Translations under genes and position numbers: made by a program
Shown: positions 18,089 to 26,952 of the stretch, in pieces
Layout: every line of letters starts with the position of its first letter
Position numbering within the stretch: the first letter of the stretch is position 1
Source of the DNA: CAYQTE01 sp964420285
GTDB lineage: Bacteria > Planctomycetota > Phycisphaerae > Tepidisphaerales > Tepidisphaeraceae
Direction: 5' to 3'
DNA length: 64,000 bases
Assembly (NCBI GenBank): GCA_964420285.1
Contig: CAYQTE010000008.1
Span: forward strand, 1-64,000
Notes under the pieces: model-generated
Seen by the model: only the letters and a program-made list of their open reading frames with translations
Told to the model about the DNA's origin: nothing
Database searches by the model: none

Positions 18089-19944
18089 GGGGCGATCGTG
18101 AAAAAGAGGAAGCGGTGCTCGGCATCAGTGCTGTGCAGTGCCGGCGAGCCGGCGGCGGAAGCGAACGCCGATTCCAACGCGGGCCACGCGGCCGGATCGT
18201 AACCATACAGATCGATCCAGATGCCGGCGAATCCCAGCTTGCCAAGTCTGGGAATCAACTCGCCCGGCGGCAGGGCCGCCAGCTTCTGATCGATGGCATC
18301 CTGCGGCCGGCCGCGCATCGTGCCGTAGCTCCACCGCAGATTGGTGGAATGGATGTAACCGCGGAACGGATCGTAGTCCTGGATGCGGCCGACATAGCCG
18401 GCTTCGGGAAAGCTGACGTAAGGAAGCTGGAAGATCATCGACCCGGCGGGGACGGAACGCTCGATATTCTGCACGAACGCCTGGTCGCGTCCAAAGTCGG
18501 CAAGCTGTTGCTCGCGGCCCTGGGGAGCGCGGGGAACCTGGTCGAGCGTGGCGGCGATCAGCACGCCGGCCAGGATGAGCAGGCCGACAGCGCCGCGGCC
18601 GCCCGACTCCAGCGGCTGAAGTATGAAGCGGTCGATGAGCATCCCGACGGCCGCGAGGGACAGAAACGCGATGACAACGCAGATGCGATCGTATGAACGG
18701 ATGAGCGGGGAGACGAAAACCGCAACAAGAGAGCCGGCCGCGCCGGTGGTGGCCAGCAGGATACAGGCGAGATTGAAAGCGGCCAGTATGAAAAGGGCGA
18801 CGGGTTGGGTGGCTGAGCCGGGCTCCTCTAGCCGAACGGAGTGCGAGGGGGAAGGCGCGGGGCGAGCGGCGGCCAGCAGGGGGATTGCCAAAAGCACAAG
18901 AAACCCGATCGTCGCGAGAAACCCAAGGGCTTCGGATCGGGATTCAATTGTGTAAACCTTCTGGGCGTTGCCTTGGCTGCTCACCATCGAGCGCACCTCG
19001 TCGGAAACCTGTTGATCGTAACGGCCGGTGATCGCACCGAGGACCCCAAGGCGATGATGGTCGGCGGGAAGCAGCAGGTAGGTCAAACGAAGGGCGAAAA
19101 CCTCGGCCTCAACGGGCGATCGGGCGGCCGCGTCGGTGTTGGTGCCGTTGCGGTACACATACCACATCGTCGGAGCGACGTTGAGGACCAGCACAATTGC
19201 CGCCACCATCGCGAGAATTCCGGCCGACTTGATCGGCTCCCACGACCGCTTCGCTGCCGCTCCCAGCAAGCCGCCGATCACAATCGTGAATACGCCGAAA
19301 AAGCCATAATAAACGCCCGCGCAAAGAGTCGCGGCCACAATGAACATTGCCCAGCGGCGGCGTCGGGCGGCGTCGGGATCACCGTCAAAACTGATGCCGC
19401 TGGCAAGCTGAGCGGCGATCAATACAACCGGCGGGATCAGGGCGTAATTGCTCAGATAGAGATGGAGTACCCCACGGTAGAAATGGTAATGCAAGAGTGC
19501 ATACAGCGCCGCGCAGACAGCGGCGGCGGGAGTGGATATTCCCATGCGGCGAAGCGCCCACAGGGCCGAACAGGCGCACAGCGGGAACGACACCAGATAG
19601 AAAAGCGTCACCCCCGCGACGGCGTTGCCGGTGACGCAGGCGAGGATCTTCAGCAGCAGTGTGTTGATGACATCGGATTGGGGATAATCGTAATAATCCG
19701 CCTCGCCCGGCGCGCCCAGGAATCGGGCGTGATACGACCAACTGGAATCGATCAGGTTCTTTGCCCCGGCCAGGACGCCCAGTGTATCGCCGCCGGCGTA
19801 GCTGATCGGCGCGCTGAGACTGTGCTTCCAGATATCGTCGTGCGCGATGACGACCAGGACCGGAAAGGCGCCGGCAAACAGGTAGGCCAGGAGGCTCACA
19901 CGGGCGGCGCGGCGGAGTTGACGAGCGGGAGCGTGCGGCATCAT
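18085..19944 (-). CDS. Polytopic membrane protein, GT-C-like, paralogue 3
   Basis: A 619-residue protein, the first gene of the trio in transcription order. It has the same plan: ISYAGGDTLGVLAGAK in the first outer loop, about eleven helices, then IFQLPYVSFPE, QDYDPFRGYIHSTNLRWSY and GTMRGRPQD in the tail. The conserved tail with two aromatic-rich loops is likely the ligand-binding part. Two ATG codons (19944, 19941) compete as the start. A palindromic repeat at 20046-20170 lies upstream, so the promoter is probably between 19945 and 20045. Role inferred: transfer or flipping of lipid-linked sugars for surface glycans. Confidence 0.7.
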   Translation of the reverse strand: MMPHAPARQLRRAARVSLLAYLFAGAFPVLVVIAHDDIWKHSLSAPISYAGGDTLGVLAGAKNLIDSSWSYHARFLGAPGEADYYDYPQSDVINTLLLKILACVTGNAVAGVTLFYLVSFPLCACSALWALRRMGISTPAAAVCAALYALLHYHFYRGVLHLYLSNYALIPPVVLIAAQLASGISFDGDPDAARRRRWAMFIVAATLCAGVYYGFFGVFTIVIGGLLGAAAKRSWEPIKSAGILAMVAAIVLVLNVAPTMWYVYRNGTNTDAAARSPVEAEVFALRLTYLLLPADHHRLGVLGAITGRYDQQVSDEVRSMVSSQGNAQKVYTIESRSEALGFLATIGFLVLLAIPLLAAARPAPSPSHSVRLEEPGSATQPVALFILAAFNLACILLATTGAAGSLVAVFVSPLIRSYDRICVVIAFLSLAAVGMLIDRFILQPLESGGRGAVGLLILAGVLIAATLDQVPRAPQGREQQLADFGRDQAFVQNIERSVPAGSMIFQLPYVSFPEAGYVGRIQDYDPFRGYIHSTNLRWSYGTMRGRPQDAIDQKLAALPPGELIPRLGKLGFAGIWIDLYGYDPAAWPALESAFASAAGSPALHSTDAEHRFLFFTIAP

Positions 19945-20045
19945 GGGAAGCTGTCGCTATCGAACCGCCGACGATGGTATCGGCCCGGCGGCTGATGCGA
20001 AAGCGCGGGGAATCGTAAACGCGATGATGACGCAATCGGTGGCCT

Positions 20046-20170
20046 TCTCTTTCCCCCTCGCCCTGTACTCAGGGAGAGGGTTGGGGTGAGGGTTCTTTTC
20101 TCGACGCGGCCACGCAATACGCCCCTCACCCTATCCCTCTCCCCGCGTACAGGGAGAGGGTACAAGAGGT
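20046..20170. repeat. Palindromic repeat core, intergenic
   Basis: Blocks CCCTGTACTCAGGGAGAGGG and CCCTCTCCCCGCGTACAGGG stand about 65 bp apart with no TIR ends. It occupies most of the 349-bp space between the divergent membrane protein and rfbF genes. Confidence 0.75.
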
Positions 20171-20293
20171 AATTGGCCGATCACCTCATGCACCAATGGC
20201 AGGCGCATCGCGAAGCCCGCGCCGGGTGGATATACTCCATGCTGGCTAAAGTTGAAGACGAGCGGCGGGGAATGGCCATCGAGGTGAACAGGC

Positions 20294-21070
20294 GTGAAAG
20301 TATTGATCCTGTGCGGCGGATTGGGAACGCGGCTTCGCGAGGAAACGGAATACCGGCCCAAGCCAATGGTGGATGTGGGCGGCCGGCCGATCGTCTGGCA
20401 CGTCATGAAGTGCTTCGCCCATTACGGGCTGAAGGATTTCGTCCTGTGCCTGGGCTACAAGGGGCAGATGATCAAGGAGTATTTCCTCAACTATGAGGCG
20501 AATAATTCCGATTTCACGGTCCAGCTTGGACAAAAGCACGCCATACGCTATCACGGGGCGCACCACGAACAGGACTACAGCGTGACCTTGGCCGACACCG
20601 GCCAGGAAACCATGACCGGCGGGCGAATTAAGCTGGCGGCCCGCTATGTGGATGACGACACGTTCATGGTGACATACGGCGATGGGCTGTCGAACGTCAA
20701 CCTCGCGGACCTGGTGGCGTTTCACCAGAAGCACGGCCGGCTGGCGACGGTGACGGCGGTCCGGCCGTCGTCGCGGTTCGGCATGCTGGATGTGGATGGA
20801 ACCGGCGCCGTGAAATCCTTCGCCGAAAAACCAACGCTGGACGGCTGGGCCAGCGCGGGATTTTTCGTGTTCAATCGCAGGGTTCTGGATTATCTGGGCG
20901 GGGCGGATTGCATCATGGAGCGCGAGCCGCTGGAGCGGCTGGCGCGCGAAGGTCAACTCGCGGCGTTCCGGCACGAGGGATTTTTCTTCGCGATGGACAC
21001 GTATCGGGAATACAAAGCGCTCAACGAAATGTGGGACGGCGGGAAAGCTCCGTGGCGGGTGTGGGGGTGA
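20294..21070 (+). CDS. rfbF: Glucose-1-phosphate cytidylyltransferase
   Basis: A 258-residue nucleotidyltransferase that joins glucose-1-phosphate and CTP to give CDP-glucose, the entry to CDP-linked dideoxy and branched sugars of O-antigens. It starts with the nucleotide-binding signature LILCGGLGTRL (4-14) and has the family-typical KPMVDVGGRPIVWH, TYGDGLSNVN and EGFFFAMDTYREY blocks, with normal length. The start is GTG at 20294, supported by GAGG 9 bases upstream. No CDP-glucose 4,6-dehydratase is in the window, so the further fate of CDP-glucose here is unknown. It converges with gtrA, 11 bp apart. Confidence 0.9.
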   Translation: MKVLILCGGLGTRLREETEYRPKPMVDVGGRPIVWHVMKCFAHYGLKDFVLCLGYKGQMIKEYFLNYEANNSDFTVQLGQKHAIRYHGAHHEQDYSVTLADTGQETMTGGRIKLAARYVDDDTFMVTYGDGLSNVNLADLVAFHQKHGRLATVTAVRPSSRFGMLDVDGTGAVKSFAEKPTLDGWASAGFFVFNRRVLDYLGGADCIMEREPLERLAREGQLAAFRHEGFFFAMDTYREYKALNEMWDGGKAPWRVWG

Positions 21071-21081
21071 ATGGCTCCAAT

Positions 21082-21591
21082 CTACGATTGATTGCGTGTG
21101 TTTTCTTCCTTGGCGTCCTGGCGTCTCGGCGGTTGGATTTCTCCTCGTCCCGCGGGTAAGCGGAAGGTCACGTGTTTGTGGCCGAAATAGGTGGCGATGA
21201 CCGTCAGGATGATGATGATCGCCTGTGCGGCATAACCGGTGAAGCGGCCGAACCAGCGGGCGGTGAACGTCATGATCACCGGCAGGATGATCAGATTGCT
21301 GGTCATGGGGATGGCGTAGACGAGGTAGGACCGGAAGTATTCGCGCAGGTAGTTGCCGCGGGTTCGAAAGACCAGGAACTTGTTCATGAAGTACGCGATG
21401 GTCAAATTGGGGATGTTGCAAAGCAGGCTGGCCAAATCGGCAACGACGCGAGGGTCGCAAGTCAGCCACAGCGAAAGGAAATGGAAGATAACGCTGTAGA
21501 CAACGTACGCGCAGGCCGTGTTGAACCCACCGACAAACAGATAGCGGATTCGCCGATCGCTCCAGAGAGTGGTGAGGGATCGGGCGATCAC
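21082..21591 (-). CDS. GtrA family membrane protein
   Basis: A 169-residue protein with four membrane helices in the GtrA pattern: RYLFVGGFNTACAYVVYSVI, then LLCNIPNLTIAYFMNKFLVF and a final helix ending YFGHKHVTFR. GtrA proteins are thought to flip polyprenyl-phosphate-linked sugars across the cytoplasmic membrane. Its ATG overlaps the stop of the GT2 gene by 4 bp, which fits the known GtrA/GtrB partnership: the GT2 enzyme loads the sugar and GtrA moves it. A charged tail of about 25 residues follows the last helix. Confidence 0.9.
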   Translation of the reverse strand: MIARSLTTLWSDRRIRYLFVGGFNTACAYVVYSVIFHFLSLWLTCDPRVVADLASLLCNIPNLTIAYFMNKFLVFRTRGNYLREYFRSYLVYAIPMTSNLIILPVIMTFTARWFGRFTGYAAQAIIIILTVIATYFGHKHVTFRLPAGRGEIQPPRRQDAKEENTRNQS

Positions 21592-22592
21592 GAGGCTGTT
21601 TCCGGTGAAGAACTGGTCGCGGAGGGCGGCGGATCGAAGTTGATGCGTTCCTTCTCGATGACCAGCGGGCGCTTTTGAACCTGGGTGTGGATGGCCCCGA
21701 TGTATTCGCCAAGGATTCCGATGAAGAAGAGCTGCACCGAAGCGAAGAAGAACACGCTGATCAGCAACGGGGCGAATCCAAAGGGGATGGAATTCCAGAA
21801 CAGGAGTTTGGCCAGCAAATAGCCCAGGCCGACGATCAGGCTCAATATGGACATGCCAAACCCGAGCATGGTTGCCAGGCGCAGAGGAACCTTGGAATAG
21901 TTGGTGATGCCGAGCATGGCGATATCGTAGAGAGTATAGAAGTTGTTCTTGGTGATCCCGCGTTTGCGCTGCGGTTGATGGTAGGGAATGGTGGCGGTCT
22001 CGTAACCGATGTCCGCCAGCAAACCCCGGCCGTAGGGATAGGGATCGTCGATGCGGCGCAGCGTCTGAATGACGACCTGGTCATAGAGCCCAAAGCCCGT
22101 GGCGTGTTCGGTGATACGGATATTCGCCAGACGGTTGACCAGGCGGTAGTAGCTGGATCGGAATGCGAACATGACGGGCGATTCAGCGCTGGTGATCTTG
22201 ACGCCCAGGACAATCTTGTAGCCCTCTTCCCATTTGCGGAGGAAATCGGGGATGAGTGAGGGGGGATCCTGGAAATCCGAGGCCAGGCCAATGACGGCAT
22301 CGCCGCGGGCCTGCAGAACCCCGTAATGCGGCGAGCGAATGTGCCCGAAATTGCGGGTATTGATGATGACCTTGACACTGCGATCCTGCGCGGCCATCTC
22401 GCGCAGGATGGCGGTGGTGCCGTCAGTCGAGCAGTTGTCGATATAGATGTGCTCGTAGGTATATTGCGTCAGCGGTGCAAAGACGGCCTTGATCGCTTCG
22501 TGCAGATCGCGCACGTTTCCCGCCTCGTTGTAACAAGGCGTCACGACGCTGATATGTTTGATCGCCGCGGGCGTGTTGGAGATTGCAGTCAT
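21588..22592 (-). CDS. GT2 polyprenyl-phosphate glycosyltransferase (GtrB/DPM1-like)
   Basis: A 334-residue family 2 glycosyltransferase. The N-terminal GT-A domain shows SVVTPCYNEAGNVRDLHEAI, IDNCSTDGT, NTRNFGHIRSPHYG and the metal-binding region ASDFQDPP. Two C-terminal helices (LATMLGFGMSILSLIVGLGY and LLISVFFFASVQLFFIGILG) and the end motif GEYIGAIHTQVQKRP are typical of GtrB-like enzymes that load a sugar onto undecaprenyl phosphate. It shares a 4-bp overlap with gtrA downstream and lies 9 bp after the methyltransferase gene, deep in the surface-sugar operon. Confidence 0.9.
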   Translation of the reverse strand: MTAISNTPAAIKHISVVTPCYNEAGNVRDLHEAIKAVFAPLTQYTYEHIYIDNCSTDGTTAILREMAAQDRSVKVIINTRNFGHIRSPHYGVLQARGDAVIGLASDFQDPPSLIPDFLRKWEEGYKIVLGVKITSAESPVMFAFRSSYYRLVNRLANIRITEHATGFGLYDQVVIQTLRRIDDPYPYGRGLLADIGYETATIPYHQPQRKRGITKNNFYTLYDIAMLGITNYSKVPLRLATMLGFGMSILSLIVGLGYLLAKLLFWNSIPFGFAPLLISVFFFASVQLFFIGILGEYIGAIHTQVQKRPLVIEKERINFDPPPSATSSSPETAS

Positions 22593-22601
22593 GGTTGAAC
22601 C

Positions 22602-23846
22602 TCAAGCCGCCAGTGCGGGACTTTCATCGCCGGCCGCTGCATGGTACAGCCGGATCACCGGATTGGGGGCGCGTAATTGCTGGCGAATCTGGAGTTCGAT
22701 TTCGCGCTGATAGACCCAGGAACAGATCAGGATGGGTTCATTGTGGCCGGCCAATTGAGCCGGAAGGAGGATCGGCTTGTCGAGCAGCTTCTTACCGGCG
22801 AAATTGGCGTTGGAATCGATAAAGGCGACGATGTTGGCCGTGCCCAGGTCGCTGGTGGCCAGGAGTCGCAGGGTATTGGTGCCGGCGCCCCAGACAAGGA
22901 TGGGCCGAGCGGTTGTGGCCAGGTCGCTGATGATGTTGCGCACGCGCTGTTCGGTGCCCTGACATTGCCGGATGTATCTGAGCAGGGCGGCTTCGCAGTC
23001 GGTGTCGGGAACCAGCGGCCCGGATTCCGCGGTTGGTTTGAAGACGGCCAGCACGTCCGGCTCGTTGGCGTCGCGGCTGAGCTGTTCCGGCCGGCAATTG
23101 TGGTAGGTCATCGACAGGCCAAGCGGGCGCATCAGATTGGCCAGGGACGCGGGCGAGAAGAAGTTCACGTGCTCGAGACTGAATTCCTGGAACGGCGCGT
23201 TGGGATGTTCGGCAAAGGCCGTCGCGTCGGGAACCTCGATGCACAACGACCCGCCGTCGGCCAGGATGCGGCGGATGCTCCGCAGCGGCGGGCCCAGTTC
23301 GCGAACGTGTTCCAGCACGCCGGTCAACAGGATCATGTCGAAGCGATCGGAGATGGCGTCCAGCTCGCTGAGGGGATGGGTCAGGACGCGCACGCCGTGG
23401 AGCCGTTGGGCCGCCTCGGCGCAACGCGCCGACGGGTCGACGCCCAGCACGTTGGCGAAGCCCGCCTCCTTGAAACACGACAGCAGCCCGCCGTTGGCGC
23501 AGCCGATGTCCAGGATTCGAGCCTCCGGCGAGGCCAGAAGCGGCCGCAAATCCCGCACAAGCGAGCGATAGCGCTCGAGCACCCATTGCGGCTCGAGGCC
23601 GTCGCGATGGTGGTACTCGTATTTGGACATGTCGCGGTAATAGGCATCGAAGGTTTCCTGAGGCGGAATGTCATCGGCAAAGGCACAGCCACAATGGGCG
23701 CAGACGACGACATCGTAGCCACTCAGGAGTCCGCCGCTGGAGAGTCCGGCGAAATCCTGGCGGAACAGCCGGCGATGGCTGATCTCGCCGCAGACCGGGC
23801 AGTTCCGGGCGGGATACGATCGCGTGCGAGGCGGTACGTTCGACAT
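22602..23846 (-). CDS. Sugar C-methyltransferase-like protein (Zn + SAM + C-terminal domain)
   Basis: A 414-residue three-part methyltransferase. An N-terminal zinc motif (NCPVCG ... VVCAHCGCAF) is followed by the SAM domain (RILDIGCANGGLLSCF; LTGVLEHV; LCIEVPD) and a C-terminal Rossmann-like domain (PILVWGAGTNTLRLLA). This is the layout of deoxysugar C-methyltransferases of the Methyltransf_13/23/14 type, which add a branch methyl to nucleotide-bound keto sugars. The ATG at 23846 is chosen over the longer frame because AGGAG lies 10 bases upstream and the longer frame would invade the preceding SDR gene. Substrate identity is inference. Confidence 0.8.
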   Translation of the reverse strand: MSNVPPRTRSYPARNCPVCGEISHRRLFRQDFAGLSSGGLLSGYDVVVCAHCGCAFADDIPPQETFDAYYRDMSKYEYHHRDGLEPQWVLERYRSLVRDLRPLLASPEARILDIGCANGGLLSCFKEAGFANVLGVDPSARCAEAAQRLHGVRVLTHPLSELDAISDRFDMILLTGVLEHVRELGPPLRSIRRILADGGSLCIEVPDATAFAEHPNAPFQEFSLEHVNFFSPASLANLMRPLGLSMTYHNCRPEQLSRDANEPDVLAVFKPTAESGPLVPDTDCEAALLRYIRQCQGTEQRVRNIISDLATTARPILVWGAGTNTLRLLATSDLGTANIVAFIDSNANFAGKKLLDKPILLPAQLAGHNEPILICSWVYQREIELQIRQQLRAPNPVIRLYHAAAGDESPALAA

Positions 23847-23869
23847 AAACAAATGCTCCTGGCAGAGGT

Positions 23870-24697
23870 TCACGGGCGGTGGCGGCGAAAACTCCGATAG
23901 ATATTGAGTGCGGCGATGCCGAGGTTTGAACCGAAGACCATCACGTACAATTTGTTGACCAGACCGGGGATGTGAACGACGCGCCCGCTCCGGTCCAGGG
24001 CCGCCAGCGACGAGGCGACGACCGCATCGCTGGTCATCCACATGAAAGCCGGCAGGCGATCACGATCAAAGCCGGCCATGTCCGGCGTGTCAACAAATCC
24101 GGTTCGCGTCAGGCCGGGGCACAATGCCTGCACGCGCACGCCGCTGCCGGTGATCTGCAAGGCCAGCAGCCGGCTGAAGGCGATGAGAAACGCCTTGGTC
24201 GCGTTGTAAAGCAGGGCATCGGGAAACCGCATCAGGCCGCTGATCGAGCCGAGGTTGATGATCGCACCGCTTCTACGTTTGAGCATCGATGGAAGCACGG
24301 CCCGGCACAGCCGCACCGGCGCTTCCATGTGCAGGCGCATCATGGCGATTTGTCGGATCGGATCGGTCTGGTCGAATGTGCCGACGGTTCCGAACCCGGC
24401 GCTGTTGACCAGGATCGCCAGCGGATCGACGGCCGCGAGCCGCTCGGCCACGCGGGTGAGGTCGCTGTCGCTGGTGAGATCGGCGACGATGAGCTCGACG
24501 GTTGCGCCGGAGGCGGACAGTTCGGCGGCGATGCGATCGAGCTTTTCGGCGGATTTGTCGATCAGAATCAAAGGTCGCCCGGCGCGGACGAGTTGACGGG
24601 CAAATTCGGCACCAATGCCGCTGGCGGCGCCGGTGATGGCGGCCGTGCCACAGGCGGAGTCGGGTCGAGCGATCGTGTCGGCGGGGTTCGCGGGCAT
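23870..24697 (-). CDS. Short-chain dehydrogenase/reductase
   Basis: A 275-residue classical SDR. The NAD(P)-binding motif is TGAASGIG near residue 22, the structural NSAG motif and Ser (NLGSISG) are present, and the catalytic Tyr-Lys pair is in YNATK. The C-terminus is more hydrophobic than usual (LVNKLYVMVFGSNLGIAALNIY), suggesting membrane contact, as in several SDRs acting on lipids or polyprenyl-linked sugars. It sits between the FkbM-type and the zinc methyltransferase genes in the same direction, with gaps of 33 and 23 bp. The actual substrate is not readable. Confidence 0.8.
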   Translation of the reverse strand: MPANPADTIARPDSACGTAAITGAASGIGAEFARQLVRAGRPLILIDKSAEKLDRIAAELSASGATVELIVADLTSDSDLTRVAERLAAVDPLAILVNSAGFGTVGTFDQTDPIRQIAMMRLHMEAPVRLCRAVLPSMLKRRSGAIINLGSISGLMRFPDALLYNATKAFLIAFSRLLALQITGSGVRVQALCPGLTRTGFVDTPDMAGFDRDRLPAFMWMTSDAVVASSLAALDRSGRVVHIPGLVNKLYVMVFGSNLGIAALNIYRSFRRHRP

Positions 24698-24730
24698 CGA
24701 GATTCCCAGTGGTGTGCCCGGTCGGCGCGG

Positions 24731-25948
24731 CTATTCGGCCAGTTGAGCCGGCAGGGCGCCCAATCGTCGCAACGGAACAGCGTAGCAGACCAGATCCCAG
24801 GCGGCCAAATCGTGCGGGCGCAGAAAGAGCCGGTATTCCTCGGACAGCGACCGCATCAGCAGCGGCAGCCGCCAGAGGTGATCCTGCAGGTGGTAACAGC
24901 AGATCGCCAGGATGGGAACATGCCGCCGGATTGTCCTGGTCGCGCCCGCAAGCGCTTCGGGTTCGAATCCTTCGATATCCATCTTGATGAAGGTCGGCTT
25001 GCGGTCCGACAGGTAATGATCCAAATCCACACAGTTCACTTCCAGCGTGCCTTCGCCGACGGACGACGATGCCTTACCCTCGGCGTTGAACCGCAGAGTC
25101 TGCGTGCGCGACCCGACCGCACAGGGATGGACTCGCACCTTGGCGCGGATGTGCGCCGGCAGCAGCGACACCGCGTAATTGAGTTTCCTGAGGTTGTCCG
25201 GATCGGGCTCAAAGGATTCGATCGGCCCAAACGATGCCCCACGCTGACGCACCAGCGCCTTGATCGTGTCCCCGTCGTAAGCGCCGCAATCGACAAATGC
25301 TTCATCCGGCGTCAGTTGGAACAGGTCGTCGGGAAAATATTGTTCGTGAGCCACCGGCCGCGGCAGGCCGTCGATATCCAGATGCGTTCGCCATCGAAGC
25401 TGGGCCAGGAATTCATTGCGCGATGCGTCATCGGCCCAGATTCGGCAGGCCCGGCGAATCTCGCCGGCCGACTCAAGAACCTTGTGCGGCAGATCCAGCG
25501 AATAGTGCGGCAGGAAAACGTCGGGGAATTTCCAGAAGAGCGTGCTGAACGGCGTGGCCACCTCGCATCCGGCGGCGTGGAGGCGGTCGATGTGGTTTCC
25601 CATCGTTTCAGCGTGTCCGGCGCCCCAGATCGTGCATACGAATGCAGCGCTTCGGCCGTATTGCCGCGCCGCCTCCGGCAGGGAAAGAACGTTCAGCCCC
25701 TCTATTTGCGTGTGCCAGAGCTTCGGATTGTTGTCGGCAAAGGCCAGCGGTTCGATGCCGCACTGCCGCAAACCCGCCAGCGTCTTGCGGCCGAGGTTGC
25801 CCGCGCCGAACAAGACCAGCGACCGGCCGCGAGTGCCGACGGCGTCATCGAATGCTGTTTCTTCGCGTTGCCTGACGGACGTCGCAGACTCACTCAACAG
25901 CGCATCGACCTCGGCAATCAGCCGGCTTACGTTCATGCGGCTATTCAT
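24731..25948 (-). CDS. FkbM-family methyltransferase with N-terminal Rossmann domain
   Basis: A 405-residue fusion. Residues about 40-140 form a nucleotide-binding-like domain (SLVLFGAGNLGRKTLAGLRQ). The second half is an FkbM-type O-methyltransferase with EAFVDCGAYDGDTIKAL (motif I), ESFEPDPDNLRKL, and FIKMDIEGFEPEALAGA, the FkbM hallmark. Such enzymes O-methylate sugars of glycans. Met codons at 25948 and 25936 compete as the start. The 145-bp gap to the upstream SDR (26094) is the largest in the run, so a second promoter could lie there. Confidence 0.85.
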   Translation of the reverse strand: MNSRMNVSRLIAEVDALLSESATSVRQREETAFDDAVGTRGRSLVLFGAGNLGRKTLAGLRQCGIEPLAFADNNPKLWHTQIEGLNVLSLPEAARQYGRSAAFVCTIWGAGHAETMGNHIDRLHAAGCEVATPFSTLFWKFPDVFLPHYSLDLPHKVLESAGEIRRACRIWADDASRNEFLAQLRWRTHLDIDGLPRPVAHEQYFPDDLFQLTPDEAFVDCGAYDGDTIKALVRQRGASFGPIESFEPDPDNLRKLNYAVSLLPAHIRAKVRVHPCAVGSRTQTLRFNAEGKASSSVGEGTLEVNCVDLDHYLSDRKPTFIKMDIEGFEPEALAGATRTIRRHVPILAICCYHLQDHLWRLPLLMRSLSEEYRLFLRPHDLAAWDLVCYAVPLRRLGALPAQLAE

Positions 25949-26093
25949 CGACAGGGATGGTGAGTTTCATCAGCACGAATCCGCGGAGTTGGACGAACGG
26001 TCGATCGCCCATGGCGGCCGGCGCGGGGCCAGTCGCAATCGCATTGCGGCCAGCGCCATTATCGGTCCAGAAAAACCGTCGGCCGGGTCGGCC

Positions 26094-26924
26094 TTACCAG
26101 CAGGTTCGTCCGCCGTCCACGACCAGATTGGTTCCGGTCATGTAGCTGGAGGCGTCACAGCAGAGAAACAGGATCGCGCCCTGGTATTCATCGACATGGG
26201 CCATGCGTTTCATCGGAATCAGTTCGGCGAGTTTGGCGACAAAGAGTTCGTTCTGGCCATTGAAGACTCCGCCGGGCGAGATGGCGTTGACGCGGACGCC
26301 TTTGTCGGCCCAGTAGGTGGCGAGATATCGCGTCAGGCCCAGCAAGGCTGTTTTTACGACCGAGTAGGTGACGGGTTTCACCGGCTGCCGCTCGGGCGCC
26401 AGGCCGTCCTGCCGGTAAAGACGCTGGTCGGGCGCGATGACCGCCAGATCGGAGGCGATGTTCAGGATGACGCCCTTGCCGGCCGAGGCCATTACCGGAC
26501 CGATCGCCTGGCTGCACAAGAACGCCCCCGTCAGGCCAACGGCAATGTCCGCCTGCCATTGGGCCAGCGGGAAGTTCTCCAGCCGCGAGAATTCGACGCT
26601 GCTGCCCGCCTCAACCTTGGGGTTGTTGGCCGCGTTGTTGATGAGAATGTCGATCCGCCCAAAACGCCGCAGCAAACGATCGCGCAGGTCGGCGACGGCG
26701 GCCGGATTGGTGATGTCGGCTACGAATCCGCTGACGCGCTCGCCGAACTCCCCCTGGAGTTTGCGGCCCGATTCATTGGCATCCAGCGGGCGCACATCCA
26801 CGGCCGCGACACGACCGCCGGCGCCGAGGATGGCGCGGGCGTGTTGAATTCCCAGCAATCCGCACCCGCCGGTGATGACGGCCACGCGATCGGTCAGATC
26901 GAAGAGATTGTTGCTCATAGGCAC
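26094..26924 (-). CDS. SDR oxidoreductase, PtmA-like
   Basis: A 276-residue SDR with VAVITGGCGLLGIQHA (cofactor loop), INNAANNPK, and the catalytic YSVVKTALLGLTRYLA and SPGGVFN blocks. The C-terminus SSYMTGTNLVVDGGRTCW is typical of sugar or sugar-acid SDRs. The sequence is reminiscent of the oxidoreductase PtmA found in legionaminic acid loci, and the neighbouring Gfo/Idh and NeuB-type genes fit that comparison. Without alignment this is a family-level assignment only. It lies 28 bp after the Gfo/Idh gene. Confidence 0.8.
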   Translation of the reverse strand: MPMSNNLFDLTDRVAVITGGCGLLGIQHARAILGAGGRVAAVDVRPLDANESGRKLQGEFGERVSGFVADITNPAAVADLRDRLLRRFGRIDILINNAANNPKVEAGSSVEFSRLENFPLAQWQADIAVGLTGAFLCSQAIGPVMASAGKGVILNIASDLAVIAPDQRLYRQDGLAPERQPVKPVTYSVVKTALLGLTRYLATYWADKGVRVNAISPGGVFNGQNELFVAKLAELIPMKRMAHVDEYQGAILFLCCDASSYMTGTNLVVDGGRTCW

Positions 26925-26952
26925 CTGGTGAGATTGTAACGCAGACGACCGA

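Noticed and set aside
23972..25963. 663-codon plus-strand frame
   Set aside because: It spans three genuine minus-strand genes and their gaps, and shows no motif.
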